The notes under the pieces are model-generated. The model did not search any database and was not told the origin of the DNA. It worked only from the letters and a program-made list of their open reading frames with translations. Source: JAPLSN01 sp964482955 (GTDB lineage Bacteria > Spirochaetota > Spirochaetia > Treponematales > UBA12059). From it: a stretch of DNA of 57,397 nucleotides. The first letter of the stretch is position 1. Each line of letters opens with the position of its first letter. A program made the translations under genes and the position numbers. Positions 1-6,830 of the stretch are shown in pieces. Location of the stretch: positions 1 to 57,397 of the forward strand of contig CAYZZW010000014.1 of assembly GCA_964482955.1 (NCBI GenBank), in the 5' to 3' direction.

Positions 1-524
1 CGCTGCTTAGAAAAATCGTGCAATTCGTGGCGAAAACTATCTTGACATATTTCGAGGGGATTGCAGTACTTGTGATTACCCAAGCGGAACTTGCCTTTAA
101 AGTCCGTACTCCACACCTCGTTTGGTTGTTGTGGATCGAAGATGGGGTGAACGCATTCGATTCTGCGCCTTCGTTTCCACGGCTTCACCAGGTTGTTACG
201 CTTGAGAATTAAGGCAAACGTTGAGAGCGCCGGCCACATAATGTTCGGGAAGCGTTCATTCAGGATCGTCCTGAGTTTATCAGGCACCCAGTGCTGATGT
301 TGTTTCCGAAGTTTGGTGATCGCTCGTTCGACTGGTATTGAGGTTTTGTTTGGACTCTCGAACGGGGTTCGTGAACGTTCCAGGAGTCCGGCCATGCCTT
401 CTGTTTCGTATCGGTCGATATACCGGTATCCAAGTGTTCTTGAGATCCCGAAGGCATCGCACAGCTCTGTCATGGACCAACTGTTGGATCGCCATTCGTT
501 GATAAAGCTGACTTTCTCGTCCAT
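1..524 (-). CDS. IS481-type transposase, 5' part (cut by window edge)
   Basis: The minus strand is open without a stop from an ATG at 524 to the window edge, giving 174 residues. It begins MDEKVSFINEW, followed by a helix-turn-helix segment with SMTELCDAFGISR and GYRYIDRY, then a linker, then VWSTDFKGKFRLG, which matches the first catalytic aspartate of the DDE/rve integrase core as found in IS481-family transposases. The remaining catalytic residues lie outside the window. The family cuts and joins DNA at the element's terminal repeats. Base composition is lower in GC than the neighbouring chromosome, as expected for a mobile gene. The family assignment rests on the residue pattern only; whether the copy is intact cannot be judged. 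Confidence 0.85.
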   Translation of the reverse strand, partial: MDEKVSFINEWRSNSWSMTELCDAFGISRTLGYRYIDRYETEGMAGLLERSRTPFESPNKTSIPVERAITKLRKQHQHWVPDKLRTILNERFPNIMWPALSTFALILKRNNLVKPWKRRRRIECVHPIFDPQQPNEVWSTDFKGKFRLGNHKYCNPLEICQDSFRHELHDFSKQ

Positions 525-587
525 TGTTGACGTCTACTTCCACGGTATATTTTCCCCCTTGGCTAAGGGAAAAAATACTTTGAAAAG

Positions 588-624
588 TATCAACAATGTC
601 CTTAGAATTGTATAAACAATGTCC
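588..624. repeat. Direct repeat pair in the IS481-type element end
   Basis: TATCAACAATGTCC (588-601) and TATAAACAATGTCC (611-624) are direct repeats 23 bp apart, 65-100 bp upstream of the transposase start. IS481-type elements often carry ACAATGTCC-like sequences at their tips, so this is probably the transposase-binding subterminal region. The exact element end was not located but should lie shortly after 624. Confidence 0.5.
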
Positions 625-688
625 CCGTAGAGCACCCTGAGCAAACTAACAAGTACTTCAAGCTGACTCAGCGGTTTGTCACGTACGG

Positions 689-713
689 TCTCCGGCAAAC
701 CCGGGACGGTTCA
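689..713 (-). mobile_element. IS3-like terminal inverted repeat (left copy)
   Basis: Read on the minus strand from 713, the sequence starts TGAACCGTCCCGGGTTTGCC and continues GGAGA. It matches 24 of 25 bases of the sequence at 57344-57368 in the opposite orientation. A 5' TG and a CCCGGGTTT core are typical of IS3-family ends. The element interior should lie to the left, where the IS481-type copy now sits, so this may be a nested or decayed insertion. Confidence 0.6.
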
Positions 714-810
714 GTAGAGTACCTGCATGATTGAACTGGCGATTAAGTTGATTGCTCTGTCCGGAAGTAAGCTTGCATCGGATCGGGTGCTGCGCTATTG
801 TTTCGGCTCG

Positions 811-1467
811 ATGTTGGTCGTTCTTTTTGAAAACGATGAGATCCTCATCATTGACAAGCCGTGCGGGCTGCCGGTTCAGGGCGGTGCCGGTGTTTCGACA
901 AGCATTCTCGAAGTCGTTGAACGTGATTTTCGTTTTAAGCCATACTTGGTTCATCGCCTTGACCGAGAAACGGCGGGTTGCCTGGCTATCGCGCGATCGC
1001 CGAGGACCGCCGCCCGCTACGGCGATCTCTTGTCGGCCCGGGACTGCGACAAGCGGTACCGCGCGATCGTGTTCGGGAACCCGCTCGAAGATCGTTTCGA
1101 TATCGAAGAAGACATACTGGTTCGCGGTGAGCGCAAGGGAGCCAAGACGTCCGCTCGCGTCATCGAGCGATATGATGGATTCAGCCTCCTTGAGCTCAAG
1201 CTCGGTACCGGCCGGAATCATCAGATTCGAATCCATCTGGCCGCAGCCGGGTTCCCGATCGTCGCGGACGACAGGCACGGCGATTTCAGGCGCAACAAGG
1301 CAGCGGCCAAGACCTATGGCGCGAAAAAACTCATGCTGTATTCCTGCGAGCTGTCGTTCGGGTCGGGCGTCAGGGCAGAAGCGCCACCGCCCCCGCATTT
1401 CGCCGTCTTCATGGATCTTTTGCGCGATCGCGGCGTCACGGGTGGCGTGCCGGGAGCGGAACCGTGA
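811..1467 (+). CDS. RluA-family RNA pseudouridine synthase
   Basis: The protein (218 aa from ATG 811) isomerises specific uridines in rRNA or tRNA to pseudouridine. It shows the family's opening ENDEILIIDKPCGLPVQ, the catalytic motif HRLDRETAG containing the essential Asp, and the later GRNHQIRIHLAA and FPIVAD blocks. There is no N-terminal S4 domain, so it belongs to the short single-domain members. An upstream in-frame ATG at 727 would add 28 residues that do not look like family sequence, so 811 is preferred; neither start has a strong ribosome binding site. The IS3-like end lies about 100 bp upstream and may have replaced the original promoter. The target nucleotide cannot be named from sequence. 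Confidence 0.88.
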   Translation: MLVVLFENDEILIIDKPCGLPVQGGAGVSTSILEVVERDFRFKPYLVHRLDRETAGCLAIARSPRTAARYGDLLSARDCDKRYRAIVFGNPLEDRFDIEEDILVRGERKGAKTSARVIERYDGFSLLELKLGTGRNHQIRIHLAAAGFPIVADDRHGDFRRNKAAAKTYGAKKLMLYSCELSFGSGVRAEAPPPPHFAVFMDLLRDRGVTGGVPGAEP

Positions 1468-1892
1468 CTTCGGACGGTAGGATCGCGACGTCCGAGAAAG
1501 CCGATTCCGCGGGGGCGTGGGCATGGATCCACGGAGCCAGCTGGCTTACCGAGGGCGGCGAGGTGCTTCCCGTAGCCGGTTTCCACGAAGCGTGGATCGA
1601 ACGCAATGCCGCGCTCGTTCCGGGATGCAAGAACGTCTGCGACGTCGTTTTAAGCAAGCGTTGGGTATCGCTCGGCGTGTATTCGAAGGGATACGTAGAA
1701 CTGCTCGTGCCGGGCGGCGGCGACCGGGAGGTACTCGAACGGGCTCGGATTTTTCTCGAAAAATCGCTCGGCAAGTGGGAGAGCGCGCTGTTCCTCACGA
1801 TGGGCGACGAGGGCTACGTGAAGGTCATGCCGGCGGACGTCCAGGATCCCGAACCGTTCTTCCGCAAATTCGATCCCCTCAAGGTCGTCTGA
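1464..1892 (+). CDS. Conserved-looking hypothetical protein, 142 aa
   Basis: The gene starts with GTG at 1464, overlapping the stop of the pseudouridine synthase gene by four bases, so the two are translationally coupled. The product is soluble and mixed alpha/beta, with no signal peptide and no membrane segment. Recognisable stretches are AGAWAWIHGASWLTEGG, LVPGCKNVCDVVLSKRW and VKVMPADVQDPEPFFRKF. I do not recognise the family. The tight overlap suggests a role linked to RNA modification or simply co-expression. Confidence 0.65.
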   Translation: MTSDGRIATSEKADSAGAWAWIHGASWLTEGGEVLPVAGFHEAWIERNAALVPGCKNVCDVVLSKRWVSLGVYSKGYVELLVPGGGDREVLERARIFLEKSLGKWESALFLTMGDEGYVKVMPADVQDPEPFFRKFDPLKVV

Positions 1893-1982
1893 GGCCGTTT
1901 GACTAGGATATAGCGTTCGGGGAAACCGGATCCAGGTATCGGGAGGGCGCTTTCATCGCGCCGAGGTATTCTCATCGAATGA

Positions 1983-2768
1983 TCAGAACAGCAGCTTCGT
2001 CATCATGTCGGCGTTCCGGACGGCGCGGCCTTTGGCGTGGTTGTTAAAGGCGACGAGGACGAGGTCGGCCTTTTTCGCGATGCGTTTGATTTTCGGCGCC
2101 CAGGCGGCCAGTTCGTCGTCGGAATACAGGTAGTCGTATCGGCTCACGTTGTCGCCGGACCACCACGCCTCGGCGTTGCGGCCGTGGAAGCGGATGTAGG
2201 ACTTGCGCCCAGCGACCGTTTCGATTTCCGGAGGTAGGCCTTTCAGGTCGGGGGTGTCGACGAGCACGAGACCGACGCCGCGCTCGTCGAGTCCCTCGAG
2301 GGTCTTGTCTCCGAACCATTCGTCGTTGCGGAACTCGACGAAGAGCGGAAAATCGTGGAGCTCGCCGAGGAGGTTCGCGAGGTGCGTGCGGTTGTCGGGC
2401 GTGCGGTGGAACCGGTACGGCAACTGGAGGAGCACGCCCGCAAGCCGGTCGGAACGGGCCAACGCCTCCACGGCGTTCGCGAAGGACGCCGCGTCCTTGC
2501 GCCAGTCTGCCGTGGGTTCATGCGTGAGGCTCTTGTGGGCCTTGATCGAAAAGAGGAAGCCCGAGTGCGTCCGGGCGACCATGCTCGACAGCGAGCGCGC
2601 GGTCGGCATGGCGTAGTAGGAGAAGTTGAGTTCGACGAACGGGAAGCGGAGCGAGTAGTACTTGAGGTACTCGTCCTTGGAGAGTCCTTCGGGATAGAGG
2701 ACTCCGCGCCAGTCGTCGTACGAGTAACCGCTCGTCCCCACGAGGACCGTCGCGGGCGTGTCCGGCAC
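1983..2768 (-). CDS. DUF72 family protein
   Basis: The product (261 aa from a GTG at 2768) begins its conserved part with VLVGTSGYSYDDWRG, the signature of DUF72 TIM-barrel proteins, followed by YLKYYSLRFPFVELNFSYYAMP, FSIKAHKSLTHE, LLQLPYRFH, FVEFRNDEWF and YIRFHGRN. The length fits the family. The biochemical function of DUF72 is not established. The frame is open further upstream, but that extension lies antisense-free over the neighbouring HDOD gene and has no family similarity, so the GTG eight bases after the HDOD stop is chosen. It is probably co-transcribed downstream of the HDOD and Lon-like genes. Confidence 0.85.
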   Translation of the reverse strand: MPDTPATVLVGTSGYSYDDWRGVLYPEGLSKDEYLKYYSLRFPFVELNFSYYAMPTARSLSSMVARTHSGFLFSIKAHKSLTHEPTADWRKDAASFANAVEALARSDRLAGVLLQLPYRFHRTPDNRTHLANLLGELHDFPLFVEFRNDEWFGDKTLEGLDERGVGLVLVDTPDLKGLPPEIETVAGRKSYIRFHGRNAEAWWSGDNVSRYDYLYSDDELAAWAPKIKRIAKKADLVLVAFNNHAKGRAVRNADMMTKLLF

Positions 2769-2776
2769 GTCGGCGC

Positions 2777-4297
2777 CTATTTCGAGATGTAGTCGCGCGC
2801 CCGCTCGAGTTCGCGCTTGAATCCGTCGGAGAACTGTTCGACGACCTTCTGGAACTGCTTTTCGCTCAGGAAGCCGAAGTCCTGGAGGACGATTGGCTCG
2901 ATCTGCTCGTAGAGCATCTCGCCCTTCTCGTATTCGCAGAAAACGTTGGCCAGGTAGGTCGTGAAGGCGACGTCCTTCCAGTCGGTGGTCATGAGCCCGG
3001 GCTCGTGGTGGTAGCGGATGGCCGCGACGAGCGATTCCGGGAAGTTCCATTTCTCCGCGATGCGCGCGCCGATCTCGGCGTGGTTCATGCCGCCGGCCAT
3101 GTCCTCGAAATTCTGCGCCTCGATGCGCTTGGAGCGGCAGAATTCGCGGATCTTCTCGAGCAGGTCGGGGTGGACGTTGGAAAAGACGATCTTGCCCATG
3201 TCGTGGAGCATGCCGCCGACGTAGGAGTCGTCGAGCAGGGTCTTCTGCTGGGGCTTGAAGTTCTTGGCCAGGTTGTACGCGTAGTAGGCGCACTGGAAGG
3301 AGTGGTCCCACAGGCGCTTCTTGTCGGCGTGGGACGCGTCCCCGAGGATCTTCTGCGTGCCGTACGAGTAGAGCGTGTTGCGTATGCCGCGGAGCCCCAC
3401 GAGCTTCACGGCGTCCGCGATGTTGTCGACGCGGCGCGGCAGCATGAACGCGGCCGAGTTGACGAGCTTGAGGAGATCGGCCGTCATCGCCGGGTCGGTG
3501 GAGATGTGGCGCGCGATGTCGAGGATCTCGCTCTTGGGATCGTTGATGAGCTGCTGCACGCGCATGATGCTCTCGGGGAAGTGCGGCAGGCTCGAGATCT
3601 GGCGGACTACCTCGTCCGTGAGGAGCGACAGGCTCTCGATCTTGGCGGCCGCCACCGGGACGGTGATGCGCGCGACCGTGTCGCCCGAGTCCGCGCGGAT
3701 GTCGAAGCAGTCCTCGTCGAGCCCGATCTTCTTGAGCATCAGCACGAGGATGACGAGTCCGAGGCCGGCGCCCTCCGAGGGATCGATGACCTGCGCCAGC
3801 GCTTCCTCGAGCGTGGTGTACTTGCGGGAACGGGCGAGCTTGTCCTGGATGCGGATGTACTCGAGCTTGTTGATGGCGACGTTGTTCCTGACTTCGAGGA
3901 TGATGTTGGAGCCCTTCGCCTGCATGATGATCTTGACGTAGAGTCCTTTTTCCTTCTGTTTCTGCAGGTAGAAGTTGATGTTGTCCAGGGTGTCGTTCTT
4001 GAAGGACGACATCCCCTCCTCGTACTGCTCGGGGACGTCGATGTCGAGTCCCTTCACCTCGAAGTACACGCGCTTCGTGTTGGCTTTCTTCGCGTTGACC
4101 GCGAGCTCGCGGATGACGTAGACGAGGTAGTCCTTGAGCTTTTTCTGGCCGAGTTCGCTCAGGAAGACGTCGAGCACCTCCTCGACGTAGACTTCGATCT
4201 CGTGGGGGAGGGTGTGGGTCGTGATCGTGAGGGGCAGCGCGCTGTGCGCCGCCTTTTTTATCTTGGAAACATCGACCACGAGCTGACTTTCTGCCAT
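2777..4297 (-). CDS. HATPase-like plus HDOD domain signalling protein
   Basis: The 506-residue protein has two parts. Residues about 1-215 resemble a GHKL ATPase module: an N-box-like VIRELAVNAKKAN, and GAGLGLVILVLMLKKIG in the position of a G box. Residues about 225-506 form an HDOD domain: SSLPHFPESIMRVQQLINDP, ISTDPAMTADLLKLVNSA, LVGLRGIRNTLYS, then GGMLHDMGK and MAGGMNHAEIGARIAEKW. HDOD proteins are regulatory helical domains, often in signalling and motility networks; this copy keeps an His-Asp pair. The ATG at 4297 is chosen because it starts the first conserved stretch. Whether it binds ATP or dimerises is unknown. Confidence 0.85.
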   Translation of the reverse strand: MAESQLVVDVSKIKKAAHSALPLTITTHTLPHEIEVYVEEVLDVFLSELGQKKLKDYLVYVIRELAVNAKKANTKRVYFEVKGLDIDVPEQYEEGMSSFKNDTLDNINFYLQKQKEKGLYVKIIMQAKGSNIILEVRNNVAINKLEYIRIQDKLARSRKYTTLEEALAQVIDPSEGAGLGLVILVLMLKKIGLDEDCFDIRADSGDTVARITVPVAAAKIESLSLLTDEVVRQISSLPHFPESIMRVQQLINDPKSEILDIARHISTDPAMTADLLKLVNSAAFMLPRRVDNIADAVKLVGLRGIRNTLYSYGTQKILGDASHADKKRLWDHSFQCAYYAYNLAKNFKPQQKTLLDDSYVGGMLHDMGKIVFSNVHPDLLEKIREFCRSKRIEAQNFEDMAGGMNHAEIGARIAEKWNFPESLVAAIRYHHEPGLMTTDWKDVAFTTYLANVFCEYEKGEMLYEQIEPIVLQDFGFLSEKQFQKVVEQFSDGFKRELERARDYISK

Positions 4298-4377
4298 CGT
4301 CGTACCTGCCGGCTTACATAATATACCATTTTCAGGGATGCCGCAAATGGTCGGGCGGTCCGGACCCCGTCCGGGCA

Positions 4378-6786
4378 TTATCCCATGAAATTCTTCATCG
4401 TGTCCGCCATGGAAAGGAGGGTGGCCCGCACGCGGCCGTTGAAGCTGTCCGCGGGGAACTCGCCCTTGGGACCCGCGACCCCGGCCGGCATGCCCGTGAG
4501 GACTTCGATCCCCTCGTCGATGCTGGACACCGCGTACAGGTTGAAGCGGCCTTCCGCGACGGCCTTCTGGACCTCCCGGGACAGGGTGAGGTTGACGACG
4601 TTCTGCTTCGGGAGCATGACGCCCTGGGTGCCGGAAAAGCCGGCGCGCTCGCAGATCTTGAAGAATCCCTCGATCTTCTCGGTGACGCCGCCCACCGGCT
4701 GGATCTGGCCCATCTGGTTCATGGAACCCGTGACCGCGATGTCCTGCCTGAGCGGAACGCCGGCGATGGCCGAGAGGAGGGCGTAGACGGCGGTCGACGA
4801 GGCCGAATCGCCCTCGACGGCCGTGTAGGACTGCTCGAAGCAGACGCTCGCGCTCACCATGAGCGGGAAATCGGCGGCGTAGCGGCTCCGGAGGAAGCCC
4901 TCGACGATGAGGACGGCCTTGTCGTAGATCTCGCCGGAGAGCCCCGATTCGCCTTCGATGTTGATGACGCCGTTCTCGCCGGGCGAGACCTGCGCCGAGA
5001 TGACGGCGGGCAGGCCGAAGGCGTAGTAGCCGCGGTCGTGGACGGCGAGGCCGTTCACCCGGCCGACTGCCTGGCCGGACACCTTGAGGATGATTTCGCC
5101 GGAGAGGATCATGTCGCCGAGCTTTTCTTCCGGCAGGGACGCCAGGTACGCGCGGCGCCGCTCCGCGCCGGTGACCGACGACGCGTCCATGGCGTCCTTG
5201 CCTTCGCGCCGGGCGTGGTAGTCGGCTTCGCGGAGGAGGTCGGCGATCTGGCTGAAGCGCGTGGACAGGCGGTCGCGGTATTCCGACAGGCGCACGCCGT
5301 GCTCGACCACCGCCGCGACGCCGTCGAGCGAGATGTCGAGGAGTCCTTCTTCCTTCACGATCTTCCGGATGAAGGCGACGTATTCGCGCGTCGTCTCGTC
5401 GTCGCGCCGCATGGACGAATCGAATTCGGCGGACACCTTGAAGAGCTTCTGGAAGTCGGGGTCGGCGTTGTAGAGGGCGTCGTAGGTGGATTCGCCGCCC
5501 ATGAGCACGACCTTGACGTCGACTTCCGCCGCCTCGGGCTTCACGGGCGCCGAGGGCGATCCGTACGGGCCCGCGGGCGGGAAAATCTCGGCGCGGCCGG
5601 TCTGGAGGACGCGCTTCAGGCAGGCCCAGCTCTCTTCCTCCTGGATGAGGTCTTCCGCGCGCATGACGAGGAAGCCGCCCGAGGCGCGGTGGATGCTTCC
5701 GGGGCGCACTTTGAGGTAGGCGGCCTTCGATTCGCCGGGGATTTCCGGGTGGAACTCGATGGAGCCGAAGAGATTCACGAAGCTCGGGTGCGATTCGAAG
5801 ACGATGGGGACGCGGTCCGAATCGCCCGAGTCGACGAACACGTTCACGCCGTAGCGCGCGAGGGGCGGGTGATGCCCCGACTTGGGCGCGGAGTCCTCCG
5901 CGGGCGGCTGGAAGAGGTAGAGGTGCTGGAGGACGTCCTTTTCGAGGTCGTGGAGCCAGCGCTGGAGCTTGTCGTCGGGGTGCTTCGCCTTGAGGACGGC
6001 GACTTCCGCCTGCACGAGCGGCTTCAGGGCGTCGTTGCGGAGGGTTTCGAGGCGGCCTTCGAGCTCGAGCCGGCCGCGGCGCAAGCCCGCGAAGAGGGTC
6101 TTCATGCGGTCCATGTACTCGTAATAGCGCTCGCGGGCGGCGTTCCAGTCGGCCTCGGTCATCTTGCCTTCGGCGACCAGTTTCTGGAGCGCGTCGAAGT
6201 CGGTGGCCTCGCCGTCGACGACGGGCGCGATGTCCGTGGCGGCGGAGCCTTCCTCGCCCTCCACCTGGACGATGTGGAAGCCGTTCTGGAGGAGCTCGCT
6301 CTCGAACGCCGCGATGTTCGCGTTCTCGCCCTTTTCGAACTCGGCGACGAGGGCATCCTGCCTGGCCTTGTACTCCGCGCTCGCGAGCTGGAGCTTCACC
6401 ACCTTCTTCACGTTCTCCACGAAGGCGTGCAGGTCTTTCTTGAAGGCGCGCGCCTGGCCGGCCTTGAAGGACAGCACGCGGGGCTCGAGCTGGTTGTGGA
6501 AGTTGAAGACGTACGCGATGTCGCACAGCTCCACGGTTTCGGGCTTGAACTCGGAGAGGATCTTCTTGACCGCGGTGCGGCGGCCCGTGCCGGGGGCGCC
6601 GGTCACGAAGACGTTGTAGCCCTTGGCCTTGATGCCCACGCCGAGGAGCAGGGCTTCGAGGGCGCGCGGCTGGCCGATGACGGACTTGCCCCAGTCGCCG
6701 CCGTCGAGGCGCGCGGCGTCGGCCTCCGTGAATCCGAAAGCCACGTCGGCGGCCTTGAGCTTGAAGCGTTCCAGTTTGTCGGACAT
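4378..6786 (-). CDS. Lon-like ATP-dependent protease (AAA_32/Lon_C type)
   Basis: This 802-residue protein is the non-canonical Lon type. An N-terminal ATPase segment carries GQPRALEALLLG and the Walker A stretch VTGAPGTGRRTAVKK, where the usual GKT/S is replaced by GRRT. A long helical insertion follows (about residues 100-290), then a second AAA part with FVNLFGSIEF, IHRASGGFLVM and STRFSQIADLLREAD. The C-terminal protease domain has EGDSASSTAVYALLSA with the catalytic Ser and VGGVTEKIEGFFKIC with the catalytic Lys. Members degrade proteins in the cytoplasm. The substrate is unknown. The gene is cut off cleanly from its neighbours by short gaps on the same strand. Confidence 0.9.
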   Translation of the reverse strand: MSDKLERFKLKAADVAFGFTEADAARLDGGDWGKSVIGQPRALEALLLGVGIKAKGYNVFVTGAPGTGRRTAVKKILSEFKPETVELCDIAYVFNFHNQLEPRVLSFKAGQARAFKKDLHAFVENVKKVVKLQLASAEYKARQDALVAEFEKGENANIAAFESELLQNGFHIVQVEGEEGSAATDIAPVVDGEATDFDALQKLVAEGKMTEADWNAARERYYEYMDRMKTLFAGLRRGRLELEGRLETLRNDALKPLVQAEVAVLKAKHPDDKLQRWLHDLEKDVLQHLYLFQPPAEDSAPKSGHHPPLARYGVNVFVDSGDSDRVPIVFESHPSFVNLFGSIEFHPEIPGESKAAYLKVRPGSIHRASGGFLVMRAEDLIQEEESWACLKRVLQTGRAEIFPPAGPYGSPSAPVKPEAAEVDVKVVLMGGESTYDALYNADPDFQKLFKVSAEFDSSMRRDDETTREYVAFIRKIVKEEGLLDISLDGVAAVVEHGVRLSEYRDRLSTRFSQIADLLREADYHARREGKDAMDASSVTGAERRRAYLASLPEEKLGDMILSGEIILKVSGQAVGRVNGLAVHDRGYYAFGLPAVISAQVSPGENGVINIEGESGLSGEIYDKAVLIVEGFLRSRYAADFPLMVSASVCFEQSYTAVEGDSASSTAVYALLSAIAGVPLRQDIAVTGSMNQMGQIQPVGGVTEKIEGFFKICERAGFSGTQGVMLPKQNVVNLTLSREVQKAVAEGRFNLYAVSSIDEGIEVLTGMPAGVAGPKGEFPADSFNGRVRATLLSMADTMKNFMG

Positions 6787-6830
6787 GGGTCGATCCTTTC
6801 GCCCCGCGGCCGCGCGGGCGGACTGCGGTG

